64,000 nucleotides of DNA from an uncultured Flavobacteriaceae bacterium (GTDB taxonomy: Bacteria > Bacteroidota > Bacteroidia > Flavobacteriales > Flavobacteriaceae). The stretch is taken from NCBI GenBank assembly GCA_947498845.1, contig CANMLX010000016.1:26464-90463 (forward strand), written 5' to 3'. The stretch's first letter is position 1; the number at the start of each line of letters is the position of its first letter. The notes below the pieces were generated by a model. The model had not been told where the DNA came from. It made no database searches and was given only the letters and a program-made list of their open reading frames with translations. Position numbers and translations under genes: made by a program. Below, piece by piece: positions 46,555 to 55,483 of the stretch.

Positions 46555-47331
46555 ATGATTTTAGACTTTAAAGGAACCCCTATTTACTACACAGATTCTG
46601 GAAAAGGAAGTGCCGTAGTATTTCTTCACGGCTTTTTAGAAAACTCTACTATTTGGTCTCCATTTGTTCCTCTGTTAACTAAAAAACATAGAGTTATTTG
46701 TATGGATTTGTTAGGGCATGGACAATCTGGCTCAATAGGCTATATTCACACTATGGAGCTTATGGCAGAAGCTCTTGCTACGGTATTAAAATACTTAAAA
46801 ATTAAGAAATGTACCTTAGTAGGGCATTCAATGGGAGGGTATGTGGCTCTGGCCTTTGCTGAAAATTTACCAGACGTTGTAAGAGGGCTTTGTTTAGTAA
46901 ATTCGACGTCTCGTGCAGATAGCAAAGAACGTAAACTAAATAGAGATAGAGCTATTAAATCAATAAAGGATAATCACAAAACTTTTATTAGAATGGCAAT
47001 AACTAATCTTTTTAGGCCAAAAAATAGAACATTATTTTCTAATGAAATAAAAGCGCTTAAAAAAGAAGCTTTAAAAACACCTTTACAAGGAATAGTTGCT
47101 GCCTTGGAAGGTATGAAAATAAGACCAGACAGGGAAGTGCTTCTACATTTTAGTCCGTACAAAAAAATGATGATTATTGGTAAAAAGGATCCTGTATTAC
47201 GTTATGATGATTTGATAGATCAAACAAAAAGTTCTAAAGTAGACGTTGTTGAATGCCCAGATGGACATATGAGTTTTATCGAAAATAAAACATTATTTTT
47301 TCAATCAATAGTGCATTTCATCGAAAAATAA
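46555..47331 (+). CDS. alpha/beta hydrolase
   Basis: The 258-residue enzyme has oxyanion text VVFLHGFLENSTIW, nucleophile elbow GHSMGGYVA (Ser), acid Asp near KMMIIGKKDPVLRYDD, and His in CPDGHMSF. The substrate is unknown; esterase, lipase and dehalogenase members look alike. A TATCTTTG -7-like element (46528-46535) lies 20 bases upstream of the ATG. Confidence 0.85.
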   Translation: MILDFKGTPIYYTDSGKGSAVVFLHGFLENSTIWSPFVPLLTKKHRVICMDLLGHGQSGSIGYIHTMELMAEALATVLKYLKIKKCTLVGHSMGGYVALAFAENLPDVVRGLCLVNSTSRADSKERKLNRDRAIKSIKDNHKTFIRMAITNLFRPKNRTLFSNEIKALKKEALKTPLQGIVAALEGMKIRPDREVLLHFSPYKKMMIIGKKDPVLRYDDLIDQTKSSKVDVVECPDGHMSFIENKTLFFQSIVHFIEK

Positions 47332-47342
47332 TGTTTTTCATC

Positions 47343-47371
47343 GTTGATTTTGAGAAAAAATGCTATTTTTG
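47343..47371 (+). promoter_or_regulatory. promoter candidate of the first zinc-ribbon gene
   Basis: GTTG at 47343-47346, 17 bases, TATTTTTG at 47364-47371. The -7 box fits the flavobacterial pattern; the spacer is 2-3 bases short. The gene ATG is 33 bases downstream. Confidence 0.4.
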
Positions 47372-47403
47372 ACAAAATAACCCCAACCATAATAACTTAA
47401 CAT

Positions 47404-47670
47404 ATGTCAAAATTTATTAACACTTCGGTATTTAGCCCTAAAATGTATTGTTCTATTTTTGGACACAACTACAAAGTATCAAAAAGAGTAACTTACCACG
47501 TTAAAGAGTATACATGTTCTCATTGTAAAAAACAATTAACTACAAATAGTAACGGTAGTTTAATTGAGTTAACCCCTAAGTTTAAAGAGATCAATGCTAT
47601 TTTAGAACGTATACACAATAATAGATCCTTACGTTTAAAGAAGAAAACACTCACTTCGTCGATTGCCTAA
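47404..47670 (+). CDS. small zinc-ribbon protein (DUF1660-like), paralogue 1
   Basis: The 88-residue protein carries CSIFGHNYKVSKRVTYHVKEYTCSHCKKQ: Cys, FGH, His and CxxC in zinc-ribbon spacing, then a helical tail with LTPKFKEINAILERI. Two relatives lie at 47741 and 53740. This C-FGH-x-CxxC plan recalls DUF1660 phage-type proteins. A regulatory or nucleic-acid-binding role is possible; unproven. Confidence 0.65.
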   Translation: MSKFINTSVFSPKMYCSIFGHNYKVSKRVTYHVKEYTCSHCKKQLTTNSNGSLIELTPKFKEINAILERIHNNRSLRLKKKTLTSSIA

Positions 47671-47740
47671 TTTTATTTAAAAAAAATTTAACTGTTTTCG
47701 CTAAATTTAGTGCTCTCTATAAGCAACTAATTACAACCAA

Positions 47741-47989
47741 GTGAAAACAACCCTACATTGCAAATTTTTTGGTCATGACCTTAGGCTAAAAAAACATGTT
47801 ACAGACCATGTTAAAGAATACAAATGTAAAAACTGTAAAAAAGAATTTACTACTAATGGCTCTGGTAATTTAACCGAACTCACTCCCGAGTTTAAAGAAA
47901 TAAACGAAGTTCTGGAGCTTGTTTATAACAATAAAATTAAACGTAGTAATAGTGAGCTGTTTGACAACTTGCTCGTTTTTAAGCATTAA
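47741..47989 (+). CDS. small zinc-ribbon protein, paralogue 2
   Basis: The 82-residue protein starts at GTG and carries CKFFGHDLRLKKHVTDHVKEYKCKNCKKE and LTPEFKEINEVLELV, clearly a duplicate of the gene 70 bases upstream. Its last 11 bases overlap the end of the convergent thiL gene. No ATG is available at a sensible position, so the GTG start is supported by alignment with its paralogue. Confidence 0.65.
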   Translation: MKTTLHCKFFGHDLRLKKHVTDHVKEYKCKNCKKEFTTNGSGNLTELTPEFKEINEVLELVYNNKIKRSNSELFDNLLVFKH

Positions 47990-49025
47990 AATTTTTCCAC
48001 CCTTGAGCCTTTAATTCTATTTTAGTATCTGCTCTGGTTACTAAATGTGTCCCTGCGCTTTTTTCCTGGATATATCCTATCACAGTAAGGTTTGGATTAG
48101 CTTTTATTTTAGGATAATCTTCTTGACTAATAGTAAATAATAGCTCGTAGTCTTCTCCTCCATTTAATGCGACCGTAGTACTATCTATATTAAATTCTTC
48201 ACATGTAGAAATAACTTGCGGGTCTAATGGAATTTTATTTTCATATAAATCGCAACCTACACTACTTTGGTGACATAAATGCATCACTTCAGAAGATAAG
48301 CCATCGCTAATATCTATCATCGATGTAGGTTTAACATTTAACTCTTTTAACAACGTAACAATATCTTTTCTAGCTTCTGGTTTCAACTGGCGTTCTATAA
48401 TATAAGTGTAAGCCTCCAGATTTGGTTGGTTATTTGAGTTAACCTTATAGACTTCTTTTTCTCTTTCTAAAACTTGTAAGCCCATGTATGCAGCTCCTAA
48501 ATCTCCAGATACGACTATTAAATCATCAGGTTTTGCTCCATTTCGATAAACTTCTTCATTAGCTTCTATTTCGCCTATAGCTGTTACAGAAATTAATAAC
48601 CCTGTAGATGAAGATGTAGTGTCTCCTCCTATCACATCTATATTATAAATATTGGCAGCAGTTTTTATTCCAGCATAAAGCGCTTCTAATGCCTCCAAAG
48701 GAAACCTATTAGAAACTGCAATAGAAACGGTTACCTGAGTTGCTGTAGCATTCATAGCATAAACATCAGACAGATTTACTATAACCGCCTTATATCCCAA
48801 GTGTTTTAATGGCACATAACTTAAATCAAAATGCACACCTTCAACCAACAAATCTGTAGTTACAACAATTTTCTTATTATCAAACTTTAAAACAGCAGCA
48901 TCATCTCCAACACCTTTAATTGTAGATTCATGATGTACTTTAAAATGCTTGGTTAAATGTTCTATAAGCCCAAACTCTCCTAAATCACTTAGTTGCGTTC
49001 GCTGTTGATTTTTATCTTCTATCAT
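47979..49025 (-). CDS. thiL: thiamine-monophosphate kinase
   Basis: The 348-residue protein starts with the family DLGEFGLIEHLT and carries VGDDAAVLKFDN, VTTDLLVEGVHFD, VIGGDTTSSSTGLLISVTAIG and SMIDISDGLSSEV, the ATP/Mg-binding motifs of ThiL. It phosphorylates thiamine phosphate to thiamine diphosphate. A TACTTTTG -7-like element (minus strand, 49030-49037) is only 5 bases before the ATG, so the transcript could be leaderless. Confidence 0.95.
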   Translation of the reverse strand: MIEDKNQQRTQLSDLGEFGLIEHLTKHFKVHHESTIKGVGDDAAVLKFDNKKIVVTTDLLVEGVHFDLSYVPLKHLGYKAVIVNLSDVYAMNATATQVTVSIAVSNRFPLEALEALYAGIKTAANIYNIDVIGGDTTSSSTGLLISVTAIGEIEANEEVYRNGAKPDDLIVVSGDLGAAYMGLQVLEREKEVYKVNSNNQPNLEAYTYIIERQLKPEARKDIVTLLKELNVKPTSMIDISDGLSSEVMHLCHQSSVGCDLYENKIPLDPQVISTCEEFNIDSTTVALNGGEDYELLFTISQEDYPKIKANPNLTVIGYIQEKSAGTHLVTRADTKIELKAQGWKNFNA

Positions 49026-49173
49026 ATTGCAAAAGTAATAAGCCTATTCCATTTAATTTGCTTATGTAAGCTAGAAATCTATTAATCTTTAAAATTTTAT
49101 TCTTATATTAACTGTAAAGAGGGTAATAATTTATAGACTAAAAAAAATTATTATCATTAAAAATTGCTATTAG

Positions 49174-50466
49174 ATGTTACTTTTAAAAAAAACAGCTAGA
49201 TATATAGTTCTGGCGTTCATAGCTATAATATTGCAATGTTGTGGCAGCGATGATGATTCTATAGATAATAATAATATTAATAATAGGGACATAAATCCTT
49301 CAGCACCTCTTGCCGAATGTACAAATGGCTTTGCCGATATTTATCCATGTAATGGATATGATTTAATGTCTCGAATTCCTTTATCAACATTAGCATCATC
49401 AATATCGGTGAATTTATCCGCACCAATAGGTAATGATATATGGGGATGGACAGACCCTAGTAACGATAATGAATATGCCATTGTTTGTACTTCAAATAGC
49501 ACAACTTTTATAAATATTACAGATCCTATAAATCCTGTTTTTTTAGGCAGAATTAACACGCAAACAGTTGATAATTCTTGGAGAGATGTTAAAGTATATA
49601 ATAATCACGCCTTTATTGTGGCAGATAATGCTGGAGCACATGGCATGCAGGTTTTTGATTTAACACGACTAAGAAATGTCTCTAATCCTCCAGAAACCTT
49701 CAACCCAGACTTTGTCTATACCGGAGTAGAGAGTTGCCATAATATCTTTATTAATGAAACTTCTGGTATAGCGTATTTGGTCGGTTGCAATTCTTTTAAT
49801 GGAGGACCTATATTTTTAGATGTAACCACACCAACCAGCCCTATTAATTTGGGTAATTATGCATCCAATGGCTACTCGCATGATGCTCAAGTAGTAACAT
49901 ACAATGGTCCAGATACAGACCATATTGGTAAAGAAATTTACATAGGAAGTAACGGTAATCGTTTTGGAACCAATACCGTAGTTATTGTTGATGTTACAGA
50001 TAAGTCTAATCCTCAATTTATTTCAGAAGTCGATTATCCCGATCCGGGTTATGCGCACCAAGGGTGGTTTACCGAGGATATGTCTTATTTTATTTTTGGC
50101 GATGAACTGGACGAGATAGATTTTGGTAATGCTACCAGAACACTTGTTTTTAATCTTACCGATTTAGATAATCCTTTATTATCATCCACATATTTGGGTC
50201 CAACCCAAGCAATAGACCACAATGGCTATGTGAAAGGCAATGAATACTACTTGGCAAACTACAGAGCAGGGTTAAGAGTGCTGGATATTTCTAACATTGC
50301 TTCGGCTAATAACACTATGAGTGAAATAGCCTATTTTGATACCTATCCAGAAGATGATAATGCCAACTTCCAAGGGGCCTGGAGTGTTTATCCTTTCTTT
50401 AAAAGTGGTACTATTATAATTAGTGATATGGTTAGAGGGTTATTTGTTGTTAAAAAGAGTAATTAA
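49174..50466 (+). CDS. choice-of-anchor B / LVIVD-repeat surface lipoprotein
   Basis: The 430-residue lipoprotein has a lipobox at IILQC followed by CGSDDDSID (acidic surface-export text). The rest has LVIVD-type units (INITDPINPVFLGRI, VVIVDVTDKSNPQFI, LRVLDISNIA), each ending in a turn with aromatic/His, which form a beta-propeller. Family members carry a choice-of-anchor B label. First gene of a four-gene unit with the MbnP and MbnH-like genes; 9 bases before the next gene. Confidence 0.75.
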   Translation: MLLLKKTARYIVLAFIAIILQCCGSDDDSIDNNNINNRDINPSAPLAECTNGFADIYPCNGYDLMSRIPLSTLASSISVNLSAPIGNDIWGWTDPSNDNEYAIVCTSNSTTFINITDPINPVFLGRINTQTVDNSWRDVKVYNNHAFIVADNAGAHGMQVFDLTRLRNVSNPPETFNPDFVYTGVESCHNIFINETSGIAYLVGCNSFNGGPIFLDVTTPTSPINLGNYASNGYSHDAQVVTYNGPDTDHIGKEIYIGSNGNRFGTNTVVIVDVTDKSNPQFISEVDYPDPGYAHQGWFTEDMSYFIFGDELDEIDFGNATRTLVFNLTDLDNPLLSSTYLGPTQAIDHNGYVKGNEYYLANYRAGLRVLDISNIASANNTMSEIAYFDTYPEDDNANFQGAWSVYPFFKSGTIIISDMVRGLFVVKKSN

Positions 50467-50475
50467 TCACAAATA

Positions 50476-51798
50476 ATGTTTCGAAATCTAAAAAATATAG
50501 TACTGTTCTTTTTAATATGGAATTGTTCATCTAACGATGACAACCAAATGCCTACACCTTTAAAAAATACTGATACCATATTACTAGGAGGAAGTCTAAA
50601 CGAAAGTGCAAGTTCTATTATCAAAACCTTAGATGGAGGCTATGCCATTTTAGGGTTTACGCAAAGTAAAGACGGAGATATTAAAGACAAAACAAATGAG
50701 TCTTATGATTACTGGTTATTAAAATTTGATAATTCTAATACACTACAATGGCAAAAAACATACGGAGGGAGTAATGAAGATAGGGGAAGTAAAGTCATCC
50801 AAACAAGTGATAATGGCTTTGCATTGATAGGGTTTAGCAAAAGCAGTAATGGACACCTCACGGAAAACAATGGCTTTGATGATTTTTGGATACTTAAGCT
50901 TGATGATTTAGGTCATATTTCTTGGCAAAAATCGTTCGGTTTTTCTGGTGTAGACAGTGGTATTTCGGTTATTCAAACTAACGATGGTGGGTTTCTATTG
51001 CTTGGTGTTTTGGATGTTACAGCATCTAATGGTGAAGGTAATAGCAAGTCTTCTGCAATAAAACATGCAGGCGGGGATTACTGGGCAATAAAATTAAGCG
51101 TTAATGGTGAAAAACAATGGAGTAAATTTTATGGCGGCTCATTTACAGATACACCTTACCAAGTTATACAAACACAAGATAATGGTTATATAATTGTAGG
51201 CTCATCAGACAGTAATGATGTAGATATTAGCAATAATAAAGGTGGTTACGATTTTTGGGTAATTAAAATATCTGAGGCAGGAACATTAATTTGGGAAAAA
51301 TCATTTGGGGGTTCACAAATTGATGAAGCCAGAGATATTATAGCAACTAACGATGGTCATTTTTTAATTGTAGGAGACACCAGAAGTAACGATAAGGACG
51401 TTACTAATAATAAAGGCGCTGCAGACATTTGGTTAATAAAAATTACGTCCAATGGCGAATTAATCTGGCAGAAAACTATTGGAGGTACTGGTTTTGATGC
51501 CGCCCGATCTATAAAAAGCACTATGGATGGAGGCTATTTAATTGTTGGCAATTCAAGAAGTGAAGATGGTGACACAACAACGAATAGCGGTCAAAACGAT
51601 GCTTGGATATTAAAACTAAACCATCAAGCAAATTTACAATGGCAAAACTCTATTGGAGGCACAGGTACAGATTTAGCTTTTGATGCTATAGAACAAAACG
51701 ATAATACAATTATTACGGTAGGAGAATCTGGGAGCCCAACATTAAATACTCAAGTAAATAAAGGGTTTACCGATCTTATGGTTTTACATATAAAATGA
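50476..51798 (+). CDS. seven-blade propeller-like surface lipoprotein
   Basis: The 440-residue lipoprotein has its lipobox at LIWNC and acidic text after it. It then has seven repeats of about 55-60 residues, each with GGSxxD, a TxDGGYxIxG strand, DxW(L/V)(I/L)K and xGxxxWQK, matching a seven-bladed propeller. A surface binding role is plausible. It overlaps the MbnP-like gene by ATGA, so translation is coupled. Confidence 0.7.
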   Translation: MFRNLKNIVLFFLIWNCSSNDDNQMPTPLKNTDTILLGGSLNESASSIIKTLDGGYAILGFTQSKDGDIKDKTNESYDYWLLKFDNSNTLQWQKTYGGSNEDRGSKVIQTSDNGFALIGFSKSSNGHLTENNGFDDFWILKLDDLGHISWQKSFGFSGVDSGISVIQTNDGGFLLLGVLDVTASNGEGNSKSSAIKHAGGDYWAIKLSVNGEKQWSKFYGGSFTDTPYQVIQTQDNGYIIVGSSDSNDVDISNNKGGYDFWVIKISEAGTLIWEKSFGGSQIDEARDIIATNDGHFLIVGDTRSNDKDVTNNKGAADIWLIKITSNGELIWQKTIGGTGFDAARSIKSTMDGGYLIVGNSRSEDGDTTTNSGQNDAWILKLNHQANLQWQNSIGGTGTDLAFDAIEQNDNTIITVGESGSPTLNTQVNKGFTDLMVLHIK

Positions 51799-52574
51799 TT
51801 ATGAAAAAGATAAATTACACATTATTAATTTTTGTTTTTACTCTATGTTCCTGTTCAGAAAACAACGATGGTAACACCTCCTTAGAATCCAATATTACAT
51901 TTAACTTTAGCCATACATGGGATAATACCCTGATTAATAATACAGATTTTAATAGTATTAAATTTACTAATGAGAATGGAGAGCAATTAAGTATCACAAA
52001 ACTTAGATACTTAATTTCTAAGATACGCTTTACATCTTCAAAAAATGAGATTATTGAGGTTAGCAGTTACAATTTAATAGATGTCACAAATAACGCAACC
52101 CTATCGTTTTCTCCAAACACTAAAATCCCTAATGGAGAATATAATAACGTCTCCTTTATTTTTGGTTTTGATAACGAGGATAACTACACAAAAAACTACC
52201 CCGATTTAAACTCGGCGTCCTGGAATGTTCCAGATGTATTGGGTGGCGGTTACCATTACATGCAACTAGAAGGTAAGTTTTTAGACACTAGTACAACCGA
52301 AACGGGATATGCGTATCATGCTATAAGAGCTGTAGATAATAATGGCTCTAGTCAACAGTTTCAAGATACATTTTTTACAGTGAATTTAGGAAGTGTGACG
52401 CTATCTAGAGACACCCTTTTTAATATAGAAATGAATGTTTCTCAATGGTTTAAAGCTCCAAACACATGGAATTTAAACGTTTTAAACAGTATGCTTATGC
52501 CTAATTTTAATGCACAAGTCATGATGTTTGAAAATGGGCAAAATGTATTTCAACTAAAATCAGTTAGTAACTAG
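51795..52574 (+). CDS. MbnP-like lipoprotein
   Basis: The 259-residue lipoprotein has its lipobox at LCSC and a beta-rich domain with NGEQLSITKLRYLISKIRF, SFIFGFDNEDNYT and GGGYHYMQLEGKFLD. This wording and order are those of the MbnP family. In Methylosinus, MbnP is a copper-binding protein in which MbnH turns one Trp into kynurenine. The next gene is an MbnH-like di-heme enzyme, which supports the call. Trp residues sit near 139 (SASWNVP), 216 and 222, possible modification sites. A second ATG at 51801 is an alternative start. Confidence 0.75.
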   Translation: MIMKKINYTLLIFVFTLCSCSENNDGNTSLESNITFNFSHTWDNTLINNTDFNSIKFTNENGEQLSITKLRYLISKIRFTSSKNEIIEVSSYNLIDVTNNATLSFSPNTKIPNGEYNNVSFIFGFDNEDNYTKNYPDLNSASWNVPDVLGGGYHYMQLEGKFLDTSTTETGYAYHAIRAVDNNGSSQQFQDTFFTVNLGSVTLSRDTLFNIEMNVSQWFKAPNTWNLNVLNSMLMPNFNAQVMMFENGQNVFQLKSVSN

Positions 52575-52576
52575 TT

Positions 52577-53638
52577 TTGAAACCTTACGCTCTATATATT
52601 GCTATTGTTTTTATCTTATGCTTTTCTTGTGAAAAAGAAGAAGACAAAGCGTATACAGCTATTCCTAAACCTCTAGAGATCCCAAAGCTTTTCGAAGAGA
52701 ATATTCTAGCTCCAGTAATTCCAATAAACAACCCACAAACTATAGAAGGCATTGCACTAGGTAAAAAATTATTTTTTGATCCTATATTATCGGCAAATAA
52801 CATGCAATCCTGTGCAGACTGCCATATGCCGCAACTTGCATTTACAGACAACACACAATTTAGTGATGGTATTGATGGCCATTTTGGAGATAGAAATAGC
52901 ATGCCTCTATTTAATTTAGCATGGCATTATGATGAAAAATTCTTTTGGGATGGTAATGCTTTTAGCTTGGAACATCAAGCTTTTTCACCTGTTACTAACC
53001 CTTTAGAAATGAAAAACACATGGCCTAATGTAGAGGCTAAACTAAAAAAACACCTAGACTATCCAGATCTATTTACAAAAGCTTTTGGAACAAAAAATAT
53101 AGACTCCACGCTAGTTACAAAAGCAATTGCTCAATTTGAACGAACCTTAATATCATCTAATTCCAAATTTGATAAGTTTCTTTTAGGTGAAACAGAACTC
53201 ACGCCTCAAGAATTAAATGGGTTCAATGTTTTTATGGATGAAGCCAGAGGTGATTGTTTTCATTGTCATGGTAGTGATAAAAACCCATTATGGACAGATA
53301 ATAGTTTTCACAATAATGGTTTAGATGAAACGTTCTCCGATTTAGGTTTAGGCACTGTAACAGGAGACCCTTCCGATAACGGAAAATTTAGAACACCATC
53401 CCTTAGAAATTTAGCATTTACAGCACCCTACATGCATGACGGGCGATTTTCCACATTAGATGAGGTTATAAATCATTATAGCGAAGGATTAAAAAACTCT
53501 GAAACTATAGACCCTTTAATGAAAAAAGTTGCTCAGGGCGGAGTAGGACTGTCTTCTCAAGATAAAATAGATTTAAAAGCATTTTTATTGACACTAACCG
53601 ACAAGGCATTTATCAAAAATCCAAATTTCAATCCATAA
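52577..53638 (+). CDS. di-heme cytochrome c peroxidase-like enzyme, MbnH/MauG group
   Basis: The 353-residue lipoprotein has its lipobox at ILCFSC. Two c-type heme sites are present: C79-A-D-C82-H83 and C227-F-H-C230-H231. The cytochrome c peroxidase signature LGKKLFFDPILS and the later GKFRTPSLRNLAFTAPYMHDGRF are also present. The start is TTG, 2 bases after the MbnP-like stop. In the pair, MbnH oxidises a Trp of its partner to kynurenine; here the partner would be the gene just upstream. Peroxide reduction is an alternative. Confidence 0.82.
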   Translation: MKPYALYIAIVFILCFSCEKEEDKAYTAIPKPLEIPKLFEENILAPVIPINNPQTIEGIALGKKLFFDPILSANNMQSCADCHMPQLAFTDNTQFSDGIDGHFGDRNSMPLFNLAWHYDEKFFWDGNAFSLEHQAFSPVTNPLEMKNTWPNVEAKLKKHLDYPDLFTKAFGTKNIDSTLVTKAIAQFERTLISSNSKFDKFLLGETELTPQELNGFNVFMDEARGDCFHCHGSDKNPLWTDNSFHNNGLDETFSDLGLGTVTGDPSDNGKFRTPSLRNLAFTAPYMHDGRFSTLDEVINHYSEGLKNSETIDPLMKKVAQGGVGLSSQDKIDLKAFLLTLTDKAFIKNPNFNP

Positions 53639-53739
53639 AACAAGTATTTTATTACAATTTTTGTATTTCATCGAAAAAATTGCATTTTAAACTATGTTTT
53701 TAGTATCTTGTGAGTCCCAAATTTACAGAACTTATTATC

Positions 53740-53994
53740 ATGGAGAACAACAAAGCGGCAAGCCCTTTTTGCTATATTTTCGGGCATAACTATGTGTATT
53801 TATCAAATATTGACGAGCATACATCAGAGTTAGTATGTAAATGCTGTAAAAGCTTATTTATATCAGATACTAATGGAAATATGCATCTTTCAGAAAACCA
53901 AACATTAAGAAACAACTATACCGCATATTTAGATGCTAAGCAAAATGGGGGCTTAAAATTAACCCCAATAGCACTTCCAGCTAAGCTTAAATAG
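53740..53994 (+). CDS. small zinc-ribbon protein, paralogue 3 (diverged)
   Basis: The 84-residue protein carries CYIFGHNYVYLSNIDEHTSELVCKCCKS, the same C-FGH-H-CxxC plan as the two genes at 47404 and 47741, though the tail has diverged. It is 5.8 kb from those, with thiL and the MbnP operon between. The ATG at 53740 is preferred over GTG at 53710, which adds an unrelated extension. Confidence 0.6.
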   Translation: MENNKAASPFCYIFGHNYVYLSNIDEHTSELVCKCCKSLFISDTNGNMHLSENQTLRNNYTAYLDAKQNGGLKLTPIALPAKLK

Positions 53995-54053
53995 TGTTAT
54001 CATTATATAATCCCAAAATAGCTATTTTAAATCTTTAATAAATAAAACTGCTT

Positions 54054-54563
54054 TTAATTAAAACTTGAGCTATTACTTCTGCGTTCTAAAAGAATGGTAT
54101 TCCTCCAGACACCGTTCATTTTACCAATACGTTCTCTGTAGCCAACTACCCTAAATCCAAGTTTTTCATGAATTCTTAAACTGCCCTTGTTTTCTGGAAA
54201 AATACCGGCTTGCAATGTCCATATACCGTTAATTTCACTATCTTTTATTAGTCGTTCTAAAAGCCTTGTGCCTATTTGTTTTTTGTAAAAATTTGTAGAA
54301 ACGTACACACTAACTTCTGCAACGCCCCCATAAACACAACGGCTAGATATAGACGAAAGCGCAGCCCAACCTAGAATGTAAGAATCGTATTCGGCTACAA
54401 TTCTGCTGTTTTTTAAATGCCCTTGATCCCAATCTTCCCAACCGGGAACATCTTGTTCAAATGTAGCATTACCTGTTGCAATACCTTGTTTATAGATTTC
54501 AGCAACTTGTTCCCAATCTTTTTTCTTTAATTTTCTAAAGACTATTTCGGTATGATTCATCAT
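54054..54563 (-). CDS. GNAT acetyltransferase, phosphinothricin-type
   Basis: The 169-residue protein starts NHTEIVFRKLKKKDWEQVAEIYKQGIATGNATFE and has VSVYVSTNFYKKQIGTRLLERLIKD (acetyl-CoA loop) and LRIHEKLGFRVVGYRERIGKMNGVWRNTILLERR. These are typical of phosphinothricin/methionine sulfoximine-type N-acetyltransferases. The real substrate is unknown. Stand-alone gene. Confidence 0.8.
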   Translation of the reverse strand: MMNHTEIVFRKLKKKDWEQVAEIYKQGIATGNATFEQDVPGWEDWDQGHLKNSRIVAEYDSYILGWAALSSISSRCVYGGVAEVSVYVSTNFYKKQIGTRLLERLIKDSEINGIWTLQAGIFPENKGSLRIHEKLGFRVVGYRERIGKMNGVWRNTILLERRSNSSSFN

Positions 54564-54624
54564 TTTACAATAATATCATTTACAATTATTTATACAAAAT
54601 CTTTATCCATAAATGGTGTAATAC

Positions 54625-54800
54625 CATTTAAGAATTGGTATAATTTAATCTCGTATAACTATTTTTGTTATTTCTCGAGTGTCACGCCTTAGCGGGATGT
54701 ATCGACAAGCCGCTAACCTGTTCTCGATACATCCCGAAGCAAGTTCGGGACACTCGAACTGACATATACAAAAATTTTAATCGTAAATCCTATAAAATAG
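54625..54800. repeat. GAGTGTC long hairpin (family B, well preserved)
   Basis: A short AATTGGTA piece (54631-54644) is followed by a stem-loop at 54675-54757. Its outer arms are TCGAGTGTC / GACACTCGA, with inner CGGGATGTATCGA / TCGATACATCCCG. The outer flanks (CTCGTATAACTATTTTTGT left, ACATATACAAAAATTTTAATCGTAAATC right) match, inverted, the flanks of 17440-17590. Confidence 0.8.
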
Positions 54801-54806
54801 AATAAA

Positions 54807-54839
54807 AAAAGCTGTTTCAAGACTAATGAAACAGCTTTT
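54807..54839 (-). terminator. terminator of the OmpA/helix-hairpin-helix unit
   Basis: 13-base stem (54807-54819 with 54827-54839, AAAAGCTGTTTCA) plus a T run on the minus strand, 20 bases after the stop at 54860. Confidence 0.8.
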
Positions 54840-54859
54840 AAGTATGGATTTATATTGAC

Positions 54860-55459
54860 TTACTTCCCTCCATCTAATTGGTCTTGCCAATCTAGTAGCT
54901 CTTGCCATTTGCCTTCATAAGCCAATTGCGCTTGTTTAGGCCAAGTTCCAGGTTTATGAATTTTAAAACGTTCTCCTCCACTATCTAAAACAGCCTGACA
55001 CTTTTCGACAGTACATTCAGATAAGTCTTTCCAAGTTTTAACATCATGATTATGAAACAACTCCTGTATTTTGGGACCAATACCTTCTACTACTGTTAGG
55101 TCGTTTTCTTTTATCTTTTTACCAAACACAGCTTTAGCTCCATTTGCATCAAAAGGGATTAAAGCTGGAGTTGATGCTGCAAATGAAGACGATATATTAT
55201 TAGATAAAGATGCTTTATTTGCTTCACAAGCTGCCAAATCGGCCTCTAATTTTACTCTTGCAGATTTGCAATTCTCTAGATCAAGTTCTAGTCTTTTTCT
55301 TGCAGCTATACATTGTTCTAAATCAAGCTCAACTTTAGCTAATTTTTCTTTACAATCATTGTCGTTATTATTGTTTCCTCCAGATAACTTTCCTAATAAG
55401 TACCCTAATATTGCGGAAATTAAACCTACTAATAATGGAATTAATATACACCAATTCAT
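54860..55459 (-). CDS. membrane-anchored coiled-coil protein with helix-hairpin-helix domain
   Basis: The 199-residue protein has an N-terminal membrane span (IPLLVGLISAILGYLLGKLSGG) and a Lys/Glu/Cys-patterned coiled coil (about 33-88). A C-terminal helix-hairpin-helix-like domain follows (about 115-199; LTVVEGIGPKIQELFHNHDVKTW, then GTWPKQAQLAYEGKWQELLDWQ). This C-terminal fold is known from DNA-binding flap-endonuclease-like proteins. It is 24 bases downstream of the OmpA-family gene, so the pair is likely to act together at the envelope; how is unclear. Confidence 0.7.
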   Translation of the reverse strand: MNWCILIPLLVGLISAILGYLLGKLSGGNNNNDNDCKEKLAKVELDLEQCIAARKRLELDLENCKSARVKLEADLAACEANKASLSNNISSSFAASTPALIPFDANGAKAVFGKKIKENDLTVVEGIGPKIQELFHNHDVKTWKDLSECTVEKCQAVLDSGGERFKIHKPGTWPKQAQLAYEGKWQELLDWQDQLDGGK

Positions 55460-55483
55460 AATTTTATATTTTTAAATGTTTTT

